Shown: piece by piece, positions 8,099-17,696 of the stretch
How positions within the stretch are numbered: position 1 is the stretch's first letter
How the letters are laid out: every line of letters starts with the position of its first letter
Assembly (NCBI RefSeq): GCF_900638685.1
Contig: NZ_LR134533.1
Span: 1,860,001-1,924,000, forward strand
DNA from: Neisseria weaveri
GTDB taxonomy: Bacteria > Pseudomonadota > Gammaproteobacteria > Burkholderiales > Neisseriaceae
Direction: 5' to 3'
DNA length: 64,000 bases
The notes under the pieces: generated by a model
The model's input: the letters and a program-made list of their open reading frames with translations, nothing else
What the model was told of the DNA's origin: nothing
The model's database searches: none
Position numbers and translations under genes: made by a program

Positions 8099-9244
8099 AT
8101 GAAAGATAAACTGATCTATTTTTTCCGAGCGGAACCGGCAGCCGGTATTGTTTTGATGCTGGCTGCCGTAATGGGCGTTATCGCCGCTAATTCTACTTTT
8201 GCCCCGGCCTATTTCGGTGTGTTGGGCAGCTATGTGGCCGGTTTGAGCGTGCTGCATTGGGTTAACGACGGCTTGATGGCCGTATTTTTTCTGTATGTCG
8301 GTTTGGAAGTAAAACGCGAGCTGCTGCAAGGCGAGCTGGACAATAACAGCAAACGCTTTCTGCCTGCGGTTGCCGCATTGGCCGGTCTGGCGGTGCCTGC
8401 GCTGGTGTATTTGGTATTTAACGGCTGGAATACGCCGACCACCAACGGTTGGGCGATTCCTGCCGCAACCGATATTGCTTTTGCTTTGGGCGTGCTGGCT
8501 TTGTTGGGCAAGCGCGTGCCTGTGTCGTTGAAGATTTTTCTGACCGCGCTCGCCATCATGGATGATTTGGCCGTGATTGTGGTGATTGCGCTGTTTTATA
8601 CTGAACAGATTGCTTGGATATATTTGGGTTTGGCCGCACTGACGATGGCGGTGTTGACGGTGTTGAACCTGCGTGTCGAGCTGCGCAGTATGCCGTATTT
8701 GGTTTTGGGCCTGCTGTTGTGGTTTTTCTTTTTGAAATCGGGCATTCATGCCACGTTGGCGGGCGTATTGCTGGCGTTTACCGTTCCTTTGCGCGTGATT
8801 GATCAGATTGACGAACCGCCGCTGTTGAAATGGGAACATGCGTTGGAAAATTGGGTGGCGTTTCTGGTGGTGCCAGTATTCGGTTTTGCCAATGCGGGCG
8901 TATCGTTTGCCGGATTTTCGTTTGCAACACTGTTGTCGCCTGTGGTGCTCGGTATCGCTTTAGGTTTGTTTGTCGGCAAACAGTTGGGTATTTTCGGTAT
9001 GGTATGGCTGATGGTGAAAATGGGCTGGGCGAAACTGCCGGAAGGCGCAACCTGGCTGCAAATGTACGGTGTGGCTTTGCTGTGCGGTATCGGTTTTACC
9101 ATGAGCCTGTTTATCAGTATGCTGGCGTTTTCAGACGTGCAACTTCAGGATTACAGTAAAGTCGGCGTATTTTTAGGTTCGCTGTTGGCCGGTTTGGCCG
9201 GTTATTTGGTTTTGCGTTTTGCTCCGGTAAAAACACGCTTGTAA
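8099..9244 (+). CDS. nhaA: Na+/H+ antiporter NhaA
   Basis: A 381-residue inner-membrane antiporter that exports Na+ or Li+ in exchange for protons, for pH and salt homeostasis. The core NhaA signature is intact: TDIAFALGVLALLGKRVP, then ALAIMDDLAVIVVIALFY with the two adjacent aspartates that bind Na+ and H+ (about residues 157-158). The C-terminal half has GIGFTMSLFISMLAF, also typical. About 12 hydrophobic segments are visible. The ATG at 8099 follows GGAG. A single DUS sits about 35 bases upstream, and a strong GC hairpin ends the gene. Confidence 0.95.
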   Translation: MKDKLIYFFRAEPAAGIVLMLAAVMGVIAANSTFAPAYFGVLGSYVAGLSVLHWVNDGLMAVFFLYVGLEVKRELLQGELDNNSKRFLPAVAALAGLAVPALVYLVFNGWNTPTTNGWAIPAATDIAFALGVLALLGKRVPVSLKIFLTALAIMDDLAVIVVIALFYTEQIAWIYLGLAALTMAVLTVLNLRVELRSMPYLVLGLLLWFFFLKSGIHATLAGVLLAFTVPLRVIDQIDEPPLLKWEHALENWVAFLVVPVFGFANAGVSFAGFSFATLLSPVVLGIALGLFVGKQLGIFGMVWLMVKMGWAKLPEGATWLQMYGVALLCGIGFTMSLFISMLAFSDVQLQDYSKVGVFLGSLLAGLAGYLVLRFAPVKTRL

Positions 9245-9270
9245 AGCGCAAGGCAATAATGAGGATGTAA

Positions 9271-9297
9271 AACGGCGGAATATTCCGCCGTTTTTTT
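9271..9297 (+). terminator. Rho-independent terminator of nhaA
   Basis: A perfect 22-base palindrome (AACGGCGGAAT and its complement) at 9271-9292 is followed by a T run to 9297, immediately before a DUS. Confidence 0.85.
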
Positions 9298-9375
9298 CAG
9301 ACGGCCTGTATAATCCGCAGCTGAGGCCGTCTGAATATTTTGGCCGGTACAAATTGATCAAAAGAGAGAATTGTC

Positions 9376-10413
9376 ATGCAAACCCTAACCATTATCCAAC
9401 CTGATGATATGCATCTGCACCTGCGCGACGGTGAGGCTTTGAAAGCCGTATTGCCGTTTACTGCGCGCCAGATGGGTCGTGCCGTGATTATGCCGAACCT
9501 GAAACCGCCCGTGGTTACGGTGGCGGATGCACTGGCCTACAAAGAGCGTATTTTGGCGGCGTTGCCCGAAGGCAGTACGTTTGAGCCACTGATGACGCTG
9601 TATCTGACCGATAAATCTACTCCGGAGTTGGTTAGGGAGGCGAAAGCTGCCGGTATCGTCGCGTTTAAGCTGTATCCGGCAGGGGCAACCACCAATTCGG
9701 ATTCGGGTGTTACCGATTTGTTTAAGCTGATTCCGGTGTTGGAAGAAATGGCGGCGCAAGATATGCTGTTTTTGGTGCACGGCGAAGTGACCGATCCCGA
9801 AATCGATATTTTCGACCGCGAAGCCGTATTTATCGAGCGCGTGATGAAACCGGTATTGGAAAAAGTGCCGACTTTGAAAGTGGTATTCGAACATATTACT
9901 ACTGCCGATGCCGCCCGTTTGGTGATGGAAGCAGGCGACAATGTGGCTGCCAGCGTAACGCCGCAACATTTGCTGTTGAACCGCAACGATTTGCTGGTCG
10001 GCGGCGTGCGTCCGCATCATTACTGTTTGCCGGTGTTGAAGCGTGAAATCCACCGTAAAGCTTTGGTCGAAGCAGTAACCGGTGATAAGTCGCATAAATT
10101 TTTCTTGGGTACGGATTCCGCTCCGCATGCGCGCGGTGCAAAAGAAAACGCTTGCGGTTGTGCAGGCATGTTCAGCGCGGTAACGGCCATCGAGCTGTAT
10201 GCCGAAGTGTTTGATAAAGCCGGTGCGCTGGACAAATTGGAAGCATTTGCTTCGCGAAACGGCGCACGTTTTTACGGCTTGCCCGAAAATCCGCGCAAAA
10301 TTACTTTGGTTAAAGAAGCACAAAAAGTGGTGGAGAGCGTGCCGTTCGGCGGTGACGAGGTGTTGGTGCCGATGCGTGCCGGTGAAAGCGTGGCGTGGCG
10401 GATGGAATATTAA
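9376..10413 (+). CDS. pyrC: Dihydroorotase
   Basis: A 345-residue class II dihydroorotase, catalysing carbamoyl-aspartate to dihydroorotate in pyrimidine synthesis. Zinc ligands and catalytic residues are visible: DMHLHLRDG (about residues 11-19), the carboxylated lysine in [14 protein letters not shown] (near 100), FLVHGE, FEHITT and the catalytic aspartate in LGTDSAPH (near 248). Length matches E. coli PyrC. The ATG follows AAAGAGAG. No other pyr gene is adjacent. Confidence 0.96.
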   Translation: MQTLTIIQPDDMHLHLRDGEALKAVLPFTARQMGRAVIMPNLKPPVVTVADALAYKERILAALPEGSTFEPLMTLYLTDKSTPELVREAKAAGIVAFKLYPAGATTNSDSGVTDLFKLIPVLEEMAAQDMLFLVHGEVTDPEIDIFDREAVFIERVMKPVLEKVPTLKVVFEHITTADAARLVMEAGDNVAASVTPQHLLLNRNDLLVGGVRPHHYCLPVLKREIHRKALVEAVTGDKSHKFFLGTDSAPHARGAKENACGCAGMFSAVTAIELYAEVFDKAGALDKLEAFASRNGARFYGLPENPRKITLVKEAQKVVESVPFGGDEVLVPMRAGESVAWRMEY

Positions 10414-10419
10414 AACAAC

Positions 10420-10431
10420 ATGCCGTCTGAA
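10420..10431 (+). repeat. AT-type DNA uptake sequence
   Basis: ATGCCGTCTGAA directly after pyrC. This is the AT-extended 12-mer usual in meningococcus and gonococcus, a minority form here where AG-extended copies dominate. Confidence 0.9.
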
Positions 10432-10482
10432 TTTTTGCAGCGGTATGACCGTTTTTCAGTAAGATGAAAAAGCGTATAATTG

Positions 10483-10508
10483 AGGCCGTCTGAATTTTCA
10501 GACGGCCT
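10483..10508 (+). terminator. DUS hairpin between pyrC and the transglycosylase
   Basis: AGGCCGTCTGAA and TTCAGACGGCCT, two bases apart, followed by TTTTTATAA. It lies 28 bases before the next start codon. Confidence 0.7.
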
Positions 10509-10536
10509 TTTTATAACAATAAAATCATTAAACATT

Positions 10537-11169
10537 ATGGAAAAAACAAAAGTTGTTTCGGCGGGGCCGGATAGCTTACGCCGCCGCCTGCTGTTGGCCG
10601 GAGCGTCGGCATGTCTGCTGCCCTGCGCGGCTTGGGCAGGGGCGCAACGTGAAGAAACGCTGGCTGATGACGTGGCTTCGGTAATGCGCGGCTCGATTAA
10701 CAGCGTGAATCCGCCGCGTTTGGTGTTTGCCAATCCGCAAGAAGGGGAGCGCTGGTTGAAAGCCATGTCGGCGCGTTTGGCGCGTTTTGTGGCAGACGAA
10801 GCGGAACGCAGGCGCTTGTTGGTCAATATTCAGTATGAATCAACACGGGCGGGTTTGGACACGCAGGTGGTGTTGGGGCTTATCGAAGTGGAGAGTGCGT
10901 TCAGACAGTATGCAATCAGCAATGTCGGTGCGCGCGGCCTGATGCAGGTGATGCCGTTTTGGAAACGGCATATCGGGCAGCCTTCGCATAATCTGTTTGA
11001 TATCCGCACGAATTTGCGTTACGGCTGTACGATTTTGCGTCATTACAATAATATAGAACGCGGAAATCTGGTGCGTGCTTTGGCAAGGTTCAACGGCAGT
11101 TTGGGCAGCAATAAATACCCGAATGCGGTTTTGGGCGCATGGCGCAACCGTTGGCAGTGGAACGGTTAA
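10537..11169 (+). CDS. Small lytic transglycosylase (SLT domain)
   Basis: A 210-residue exported murein lytic transglycosylase. The N-terminus has three arginines before a hydrophobic stretch (LRRRLLLAGASACLLPC), which could be a Sec or a Tat signal; a cysteine lies in the stretch but the lipobox is poor. The C-terminal SLT domain (about residues 95-205) has the catalytic glutamate in GLIEVESAF, then NVGARGLMQVMPFW and LRYGCTILRHYNN, the standard SLT fold markers. It should cleave between MurNAc and GlcNAc. Neisseria has several Ltg enzymes and I do not assign a letter. It is preceded by a DUS terminator only 28 bases from the ATG. Confidence 0.85.
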   Translation: MEKTKVVSAGPDSLRRRLLLAGASACLLPCAAWAGAQREETLADDVASVMRGSINSVNPPRLVFANPQEGERWLKAMSARLARFVADEAERRRLLVNIQYESTRAGLDTQVVLGLIEVESAFRQYAISNVGARGLMQVMPFWKRHIGQPSHNLFDIRTNLRYGCTILRHYNNIERGNLVRALARFNGSLGSNKYPNAVLGAWRNRWQWNG

Positions 11170-11185
11170 AATATAAAACGGTTTT

Positions 11186-11222
11186 TTCAGACGGCCTGAG
11201 CTTGAGCTTTAGGCCGTCTGAA
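11186..11222 (+). terminator. DUS pair after the lytic transglycosylase
   Basis: TTCAGACGGCCT at 11186-11197 and AGGCCGTCTGAA at 11211-11222 form a hairpin with a 13-base loop, flanked by T runs on both sides. Confidence 0.65.
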
Positions 11223-11411
11223 TTTTTTAAATCGTGTATAATTGCGCCAATCGTTTTAATGAATAACTTATTCCGAATAAACTTGATTTCTGCTTCATCT
11301 TCGCGCTGTTTTGGTTTGCGGATTCAGAGTCGGTTTATTTGTTATGCACCAATCAGATTGCACGGTCGTTATGCAATTTGATTTTCTATAAACCGTCAGC
11401 GGAATCCAGCT

Positions 11412-12797
11412 ATGGCAAGAAACAACCGTATCCAGATGTTTCCAGAAGAATGGCGAGCCAGCACCTCATTGTCTGCAGTCTATGCGCTGCGTATGTTGGG
11501 CATGTTTTTGGTGTTGCCGGTATTGGCTTTGTATGTCGCTTCGCTTCCCGGTGTAGACGGAAACAAGCAGATTGTCGGTTGGACTTTGGGCGCATACGGA
11601 GTGACGCAGGCACTGTTACAGATTCCGCTCGGTTTGGCTTCGGATAAATTCGGCCGGAAAAAAGTAATTTTCGCCGGCTTGGTGGTGTTTGCAATAGGCA
11701 GTTTTATGGCCGCATTGGCGGAAAGCTGGCAAATGTTGCTGTTGGCACGGATCATACAGGGCGCGGGTGCGATTAGTGCAGCGGTAACGGCGTTGGTTGC
11801 CGATTTGACCCGAGACGAAGTGCGCACACGGGCAATGTCGATGATCGGTTTGACCATTGGTTTGACGTTTTCGGTAAGCTTGGTGTTGTCTCCGATTTTA
11901 TATGATTGGATCGGTGTGCCAGGTTTGTTTACCCTGATGGGGATTCTGACCGTATTAAGCATGGCGGTGGTCGGTTGGATTACGCCCAATCCGAAAGAGT
12001 CGCGTATGCATGAAGATGCCGAAGCGCAACCCGGCAGAATCGGGGAAGTGTTGACCAACGGCCAATTGCTCAGCTTGGATTTCGGTATTTTCGCTTTACA
12101 CGCTGCGCAGATGGCCTTGTTTACTTCGCTGCCTTTTGCTTTGGTTGAGCTTGGATTGTTGGAAAACCAACATTGGAAAGTGTATCTTCCCTCAACCATT
12201 ATCGGTTTGGTGGTTATGGTGCCGCTGATTATTATCGGTGAAACAAGAAACAAATTAAAACAGGTGTTTATCGGTGGAATCAGCTGTATTGCCGTTGCAC
12301 AAATTGCCCTAATGTTCGGTTTGGATTCTTTATCGGTTATTCTGGCCTGCCTGATCGTTTATTTTGTCGGCTTCAATATTCTGGAAGCCAGCCTGCCCTC
12401 CATGGTATCGAAAATCGCACCGGCAGATTTAAAAGGCACGGCCATGGGCGTGTACAATACCTTACAGTCTGTCGGTTTGGTTACAGGCGGCGTCGCAGGC
12501 GGTTATCTGTTGCAACATTACGGTTTTGGCGGCGTATTTGCGTTCTGTACCGGTTTGATGCTGTTGTGGCTGGTTGTCGCTTGGATTGCACCGGCACCGA
12601 AACCCGTAAGGAATTTTGCCTTTACCATTACGCAAATCTGGCAAAATAAAGAAGATGCACTGGTTTCCGCTTTACGAGATTTACCTGCCGTTGAGGAAAT
12701 CAAACTGAGCACGGATAAAAAAACCGTTTATATTAAAGTGCTGCAAAAAGGTTTCGACCCGGACGCCGCCGAAAAAATTATTTCAGGAGTACAGTAA
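11412..12797 (+). CDS. MFS transporter with C-terminal YAM-like domain (YajR family)
   Basis: A 461-residue major facilitator protein with 12 predicted membrane segments. The A-motif [13 protein letters not shown] lies between segments 2 and 3 (about residues 75-87). After the last segment a soluble tail of about 65 residues ([20 protein letters not shown] onward to the end) resembles the ferredoxin-like YAM domain known from E. coli YajR, and total length matches YajR. Its substrate is unknown; multidrug export is a common but unproven annotation. The stop codon overlaps the ssb start (TAATG), implying coupled expression with ssb. Confidence 0.83.
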   Translation: MARNNRIQMFPEEWRASTSLSAVYALRMLGMFLVLPVLALYVASLPGVDGNKQIVGWTLGAYGVTQALLQIPLGLASDKFGRKKVIFAGLVVFAIGSFMAALAESWQMLLLARIIQGAGAISAAVTALVADLTRDEVRTRAMSMIGLTIGLTFSVSLVLSPILYDWIGVPGLFTLMGILTVLSMAVVGWITPNPKESRMHEDAEAQPGRIGEVLTNGQLLSLDFGIFALHAAQMALFTSLPFALVELGLLENQHWKVYLPSTIIGLVVMVPLIIIGETRNKLKQVFIGGISCIAVAQIALMFGLDSLSVILACLIVYFVGFNILEASLPSMVSKIAPADLKGTAMGVYNTLQSVGLVTGGVAGGYLLQHYGFGGVFAFCTGLMLLWLVVAWIAPAPKPVRNFAFTITQIWQNKEDALVSALRDLPAVEEIKLSTDKKTVYIKVLQKGFDPDAAEKIISGVQ

Positions 12798-13330
12798 TGT
12801 CATCATTAAATAAAGTGATTCTTATCGGCAATCTGGGTCGCGACCCGGAAATACGCTATATGCCCAACGGTGAGGCCGTCTGCAATTTCAGTATTGCAAC
12901 CAGCGAAGTTTGGAACGACCGTAACAGCGGACAACGCCAAGAACGCACCGAATGGCACAACATCACACTTTACCGCCGCTTGGCCGAAGTTGCCGGCCAA
13001 TATTTGCGTAAAGGCAGCTCGGTATATATCGAAGGCCGTATCCAAAGCCGCAAATATACAGGCAAAGACGGCATCGAGCGCATGGCGTTCGATATTATCG
13101 GCAGTGAAATGAAAATGCTGGGTTCACGCAGCGGAGGTTCGTCTGCCGAATACGGAGACGGTGGTTACCAGCCGTCAGCACCGCAAGGCAACTATATGCC
13201 ACAGGAATCTTCATCTGCCGCTTATCAATCACCAGCCGCACCGCAACAGCCTCCGGCTGCTCCACGCCGCCAAACACCTGTTGCACCGGCTGCTCCGGTG
13301 GACGATATTGATGACGATATTCCGTTCTAA
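12797..13330 (+). CDS. ssb: Single-stranded DNA-binding protein
   Basis: A 177-residue SSB. The OB-fold domain (about residues 1-110) begins [20 protein letters not shown] and includes the conserved [14 protein letters not shown] and [17 protein letters not shown] Pro/Gln/Ala-rich linker follows, and the tail ends DDIDDDIPF, the acidic tip that recruits repair and replication partners. GGAG lies just before the start, and the ATG overlaps the stop of the upstream MFS gene. In Neisseria, SSB also matters for natural transformation. Confidence 0.96.
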   Translation: MSSLNKVILIGNLGRDPEIRYMPNGEAVCNFSIATSEVWNDRNSGQRQERTEWHNITLYRRLAEVAGQYLRKGSSVYIEGRIQSRKYTGKDGIERMAFDIIGSEMKMLGSRSGGSSAEYGDGGYQPSAPQGNYMPQESSSAAYQSPAAPQQPPAAPRRQTPVAPAAPVDDIDDDIPF

Positions 13331-13490
13331 AATCTATTTTATTTTAGGTTGTGAAGTTATTTGATCGGCATCTTGAATGGCTGCCGATTTTCTTTGGTTT
13401 TTTTAAGCTAAATTTAACCGCCTGGCTTCTATTACGTTGGCAGGATTCATCAGAAAAGAATACTCGTTTGTATCGTGAATCTTGTACTGT

Positions 13491-13525
13491 AAAAAGGCCG
13501 TCTGAATTTTCAGACGGCCTTTTTT
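13491..13525 (+). terminator. DUS hairpin terminator downstream of ssb
   Basis: AAAAAGGCCGTCTGAA with its complement and T tail. It lies about 160 bases after the ssb stop. Confidence 0.75.
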
Positions 13526-13706
13526 GTTTTGCCATAATCATAAACACGGTTTTTCGTAATTATATTGATATGTTGTAGAACAAGTCGGCAAAGGTAGAGC
13601 CAACGTGGGCGTGATGGCTACGGTTGGTTTGTGAATGGAAATAAGGGAAGCGGAAACAAGCTGGCACGATTTTAAATTGATATATGCTGCAAATTAGGTA
13701 TAAATA

Positions 13707-13735
13707 AAAAAGGTACTTAAAAATCAGTACCTTTT
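13707..13735 (-). terminator. Terminator of the tRNA-Ser genes
   Basis: A 10-bp stem AAAAGGTACT / AGTACCTTTT with a 9-base loop. Read on the minus strand it is followed by a T-rich tail, right after the 3' end of the tRNA pair. Confidence 0.8.
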
Positions 13736-13741
13736 AAATCT

Positions 13742-13832
<91 letters not shown>

Positions 13833-13855
13833 GAAATGTAAATTTTATTCAAGAT

Positions 13856-13946
<91 letters not shown>

Positions 13947-14036
13947 GTTTCTTGAAGTCGGGTATATTACTTCAGAAATAGGGAATTGCCAAGCTTTTTG
14001 ATGGGGTTTGGATTTATTTTTTTGTTTTTTAAAGTT

Positions 14037-14816
14037 TTATTTATTGTGCTCCGCACGAAGGAAAACCCATTCGTTTTCGTTGGAAGCGGCAGCGTTAAAT
14101 GCATAGCCTTCATAATCGAATTGTTTTAGTTCTTCAGGCCGGGTAATTTGTTTGTCGGCGGCATAGCGGACCATCAGGCCGCGTGCGCGTTTGGCGTAAA
14201 AGCTGATGATTTTGTATTTGCCGTTTTTTTCATCTTTGAAAACGGGAGTAATGATTTTTGCGGTAAGTTTGTCGGTGTTGACGGATTTGAAATATTCTTG
14301 GGAAGCCAGATTAATCAGGGTGTTGCTGCCGTTTTGGGACAAGGTTTGGTTTAACAGTTCGGTAATGATGTCGCCCCAAAATTCATAGAGGTTTTTACCG
14401 CGTGAATTGGGAAAAGGTGTGCCCATTTCCAGGCGGTAGGGTTGCATCAAGTCTAGAGGGCGCAGTAAGCCATACAGGCCGGAGAGTAGGCGTACATGCT
14501 CTTGCAGATAGTTGATATTTTCGGCAGGCAGTGTGCCGGCATCCAAGCCTTCGTATACGTCTCCGTTAAACATGAATACGGCTTGTTTGGCGTTTTCGGG
14601 TGTAAAAGGTGTGTGCCAGGCTGCGTTGCGTTCTGCGTTGAGTAAGGCGATTTTGTCGGAAACGTGCATGAGTTCGGCAAGGTGTTGCGGTGCCAGCGGA
14701 CGCAGCTCGTTCATTAATTGTTCGGCGTGTCGGAGTAGATCGGGTTGGGTATATAGGTTTGTCGGAGCTTGGTCTTTTTCGTTGAGGTTTTTGGCGGGGG
14801 AGAGAACGAACAGCAT
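14037..14816 (-). CDS. yaaA: Peroxide stress protein YaaA
   Basis: A 259-residue YaaA/UPF0246 protein. It begins [15 protein letters not shown], the diagnostic N-terminus, and contains [51 protein letters not shown] and [12 protein letters not shown], all typical of the family. E. coli YaaA lowers free iron and limits Fenton damage under H2O2 stress and has DNA-binding activity; the role here is inferred from the family. The CAT at 14814-14816 gives the start. It is monocistronic, between the tRNA pair and the receptor gene. Confidence 0.95.
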   Translation of the reverse strand: MLFVLSPAKNLNEKDQAPTNLYTQPDLLRHAEQLMNELRPLAPQHLAELMHVSDKIALLNAERNAAWHTPFTPENAKQAVFMFNGDVYEGLDAGTLPAENINYLQEHVRLLSGLYGLLRPLDLMQPYRLEMGTPFPNSRGKNLYEFWGDIITELLNQTLSQNGSNTLINLASQEYFKSVNTDKLTAKIITPVFKDEKNGKYKIISFYAKRARGLMVRYAADKQITRPEELKQFDYEGYAFNAAASNENEWVFLRAEHNK

Positions 14817-14972
14817 GGTATTTCCCTAAGTGGATTTTGAATGTTTTGAACTTTAGTCTGTGTGTTTGGTTTTGGCAAGTATGCGGCGGATTGAGTTTGT
14901 TAATGGGTGGTTGTGCGTGTCGGCCGGTTGTGAGGGGGAGGGAACACGGATATTTATTTGATAGTATTTAGA

Positions 14973-14996
14973 TATGGAAGACAAAGGCCGTCTGAA
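14973..14996. repeat. 24-bp direct repeat, left copy (flanks the receptor gene)
   Basis: TATGGAAGACAA followed by AGGCCGTCTGAA. The same 24 bases occur at 17632-17655, on the other side of the TonB-dependent receptor. Twelve of the 24 bases are not part of the uptake word. Confidence 0.85.
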
Positions 14997-15010
14997 TTTT
15001 CAGACGGCCT
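14985..15010 (-). terminator. DUS hairpin terminator of the receptor gene
   Basis: AGGCCGTCTGAA and its complement two bases apart, 30 bases after the receptor stop on the minus strand. Confidence 0.7.
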
Positions 15011-15040
15011 CATATATTTATGTTTGATTGTTTTGGTAAA

Positions 15041-17485
15041 TTAGAAAGTCATGCGTACTCCGGTGCGTACCGATCTTGCCGGCAAAGGTGTCAAGTATTT
15101 TAGAGTTGAGTTGTTGGGGCGGGCATCGGCATTGCTTAGATTGCGGCCATCTAAGAACCACTCTAAGGTGCTGTGTTTTTTAAGTTGATGGGTGTAGCTT
15201 ACATAAGCGTCCCATAAGTTATAGCCTTTAAGCCGGATTTCTCTGCGGGAAGGGCTGCCTGACAGGTATTTTTGTTTTGTATAGCGGGTGATGCTGCTGC
15301 CTACTTTCCATGCACCTTTATTCCAGCTTAAGCCCAGCCCGTAACGTGAAGTAGGCATATTCGGCATATAGTCGCCATCGTAATACCAACGGATATATTT
15401 TTCCCAATCGCCGGTATTTTTAGGATCGGCATCACGACGTTTTTCGATTGGGCTGTTTTTCACCCAGTCGGCAAACAGTCTTGCATCCAAAGAGCCGTAT
15501 TGGGATAGGTCGAAAGTTTGATTTAACTCTACTTCAAAACCGTGAACGCGGGTATCGCCTTGTCTCCATTCTTTACGTTGTAAGCCGGCATTGGAAATGC
15601 CGGTGGCTCCCAAATATAAGTAATCTTTGAAGGCGGTTCGGTAATAGTTGGCACTCAAACCGGTATCCTGCCATCTAAATTCTCCGCCCAGTTCGACAGT
15701 TTTTGCGGTTTCCGGGCGCAGATGCGGGCTGCCGTGTTCGTCAACCAGAATGGCGAAGTGACGGTTGCTGGCATACAGTTCGTTTACTTCCGGAGCGCGT
15801 TGGGATTGGCTGTAACGGGCAGACAAATTGACTATGCTGTTTGGCTTCCATTTTATTTCGGTAAAGCCGTTGTTTAAGCTGAAATCGGAATTGCGTTTGC
15901 TGAAACGTTTTTCGATTTCAGCTTGGCCTTGACCGGCGATATAGCCGTTGAAATTAACGCTGTTTTTCACTTTTTCATGCCGCAAGCCGAGATTTAAGCC
16001 TAGGGATTTCCATGAGAAATTTTGTAGGGCAAAAATGGCGTATTTGCGGGTGCGGTTGTTGGGAAGGTATCTGTCTTCGCCTTTGCCGTCGATACGGCGG
16101 TTCATTAAGTCTAAGCCGATTGAAACGCGTAAAGCTTGACTCCAACGGTAATTCGCTTCCAGACGGCCTTGCCATTGTCTGCTGTTGAGGCTGTTGGCAA
16201 ACGTATCGCCGAGATATTCTTCATTCACGGCTTTTGTGTAGGCCATTTGCGTTTTGATATTGTCTAAAGCGGAGTCTTCAACTTTATACATGCTTTCCAA
16301 AGCAAAGCGTGTCTGATCGCTTTTAATATTGACCGGTTCCAATCTATTTTTATAGTTGGTCCAAGTTGCTAAAGAGGCATAGCCGGGCACGCCGTAGCGC
16401 GTTAGAAAACGGCTGACACCGATGCCGGCATAGCTGCCGTTATCGCTGATATAGCCGGCTCCGGCAGAAGCATTTTGTCGTTGGAAGTGGCTGTTTGTCA
16501 TTTTGCCGGATTGGGTCGGTGTAATGTCTTGAATACCGATAAAGCGCGAGCCTTTACCTTCCACGCCTGAAACATATTCGGGATTGTCTACCATCCAGCC
16601 GGGTTTTCTGACGCTGTTGCTGTACACATCACCCAAAGTGACTTCCCATTCTTTCAAGAATTTGTCGCCGTCTTTCAAATAGTTCGGATTAACCCACTTC
16701 CAGCCCCGTTTATCAAAAAACTCTTCTGTTTTGACTTCGACTTGGCAAGCGTGTACTAGAACGGAATTTTTGCCGTCCCGCAATTCCTCTCTGTCGTAGC
16801 AGGCCGCTACTTTGCTGTCTTTGGGAACGCGGTAGCCTGAAATCCGGCTATTCAGCCCGTTTAAGTGCCATGCAACATTGCCGGCACGACCTGTTAAGCC
16901 GAATAATTGGTTGTGCGGGGTGTTATATCCGCCGCTGATTTCTGCTTTGCCTGTTATATCTCTGTCCGGCAGAGTATGGGGAATTAAGTTTGTCTGCACA
17001 TTGACTGCACCGCCGATTGCATTACCGCCAAATAAAACGGCGGCAGATGATTTGTAGACATGAATTTTGTCGGCTAAAAACGGTTCGATTGCTGTAGGCA
17101 GATTTCCGCTGACGGCAGCCAGCCCGGATACGCCCAAGCCGTTTTCGGTAATCTGAACGCGCGGGCCGGTGAGGCTTCGAATTTGTGGCAGGCCGTTACT
17201 TGGACCAAAGCTGTTATTTTGCACACCGGCTGATTTTTCTATCGACTGTCCGAGGGAAACGCTGCGTACGGCATTTAAATCCTGATGTAGTGAATCGGTG
17301 TTTGTGGTAAATATTTCCTGACTTCCTCCCAGCAAAAGCTCGCTGCCGGTATTGGCGCTTTTGGCTCTGACGGTGACTTCGGGTAGGGTAGTTTCTTCAA
17401 ATTGCTCTGCCCGAGCCGAAGTTGTTGCAAATAAAGAAGCTACGGCGCAGACGAGTGGAAAATAAGAAATTTTTGATTGAACCAT
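15041..17485 (-). CDS. TonB-dependent outer-membrane receptor, probably zinc-regulated
   Basis: An 814-residue TonB-dependent receptor. It has a signal peptide (about residues 1-26, ending TSARA-E), a TonB-box-like LPEVTVRAKS near residue 34, and a plug domain (about 60-170) with GLPQIRSLTGPRVQITENG and SSAAVLFGGNAIGGAVNV. A large beta-barrel ends LPARSVRTGVRMTF with the terminal Phe of outer-membrane proteins. An extracellular loop holds two cysteines (VAACYDREE and LVHACQ). A Zur-like operator about 47 bases upstream suggests induction under zinc limitation, so the ligand may be zinc or a zinc chelate. It shares general layout with ZnuD but lacks obvious His-rich loops. The substrate is inferred from the operator only. 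Confidence 0.82.
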   Translation of the reverse strand: MVQSKISYFPLVCAVASLFATTSARAEQFEETTLPEVTVRAKSANTGSELLLGGSQEIFTTNTDSLHQDLNAVRSVSLGQSIEKSAGVQNNSFGPSNGLPQIRSLTGPRVQITENGLGVSGLAAVSGNLPTAIEPFLADKIHVYKSSAAVLFGGNAIGGAVNVQTNLIPHTLPDRDITGKAEISGGYNTPHNQLFGLTGRAGNVAWHLNGLNSRISGYRVPKDSKVAACYDREELRDGKNSVLVHACQVEVKTEEFFDKRGWKWVNPNYLKDGDKFLKEWEVTLGDVYSNSVRKPGWMVDNPEYVSGVEGKGSRFIGIQDITPTQSGKMTNSHFQRQNASAGAGYISDNGSYAGIGVSRFLTRYGVPGYASLATWTNYKNRLEPVNIKSDQTRFALESMYKVEDSALDNIKTQMAYTKAVNEEYLGDTFANSLNSRQWQGRLEANYRWSQALRVSIGLDLMNRRIDGKGEDRYLPNNRTRKYAIFALQNFSWKSLGLNLGLRHEKVKNSVNFNGYIAGQGQAEIEKRFSKRNSDFSLNNGFTEIKWKPNSIVNLSARYSQSQRAPEVNELYASNRHFAILVDEHGSPHLRPETAKTVELGGEFRWQDTGLSANYYRTAFKDYLYLGATGISNAGLQRKEWRQGDTRVHGFEVELNQTFDLSQYGSLDARLFADWVKNSPIEKRRDADPKNTGDWEKYIRWYYDGDYMPNMPTSRYGLGLSWNKGAWKVGSSITRYTKQKYLSGSPSRREIRLKGYNLWDAYVSYTHQLKKHSTLEWFLDGRNLSNADARPNNSTLKYLTPLPARSVRTGVRMTF

Positions 17486-17531
17486 AATATGTTGATGTCC
17501 TTGACTGTATTTAATCTAATTTAACAAATTA

Positions 17532-17546
17532 TGTTATATTGTAACA
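17532..17546. promoter_or_regulatory. Zur-type operator
   Basis: TGTTATATTGTAACA is an imperfect palindrome. It matches the neisserial Zur consensus as I recall it (TGTTATDNHATAACA) at 14 of 15 positions. It lies 47 bases upstream of the receptor start codon, a sensible distance for a repressor site over the promoter. Confidence 0.65.
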
Positions 17547-17631
17547 ATTAATTTAATATCATAAAACATTTTTTATGGGTATGAAACAGCATTGGTTTTA
17601 AATTTGATTTTGTATGTGATTTTGCGAAAAG

Positions 17632-17655
17632 TATGGAAGACAAAGGCCGTCTGAA
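17632..17655. repeat. 24-bp direct repeat, right copy
   Basis: Identical to 14973-14996. The two copies bracket the receptor gene and its operator. Confidence 0.85.
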
Positions 17656-17671
17656 AATTCAGACGGCCTTT
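17642..17671 (-). terminator. DUS hairpin after the cytochrome b561 gene
   Basis: AAAGGCCGTCTGAA with its complement, 25 bases past the cytochrome stop on the minus strand. It also separates that gene from the receptor promoter. Confidence 0.7.
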
Positions 17672-17696
17672 ATTGAATCTAATTGAAAAAATTGTT

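Larger units (their letters stand above)
13331..13741. other. Intergenic region between ssb and the tRNA-Ser pair
   Basis: A gap of 411 bases. Apart from the ssb DUS terminator (13491-13525) and the tRNA terminator (13707-13735), I see no gene, promoter or repeat that I can support. Confidence 0.5.

Noticed and set aside
9385-10323. A 312-codon minus-strand ORF
   Set aside because: It is antisense to pyrC, whose catalytic motifs are complete. The product resembles nothing and is rich in His/Gln/Arg, as expected for a shadow frame.
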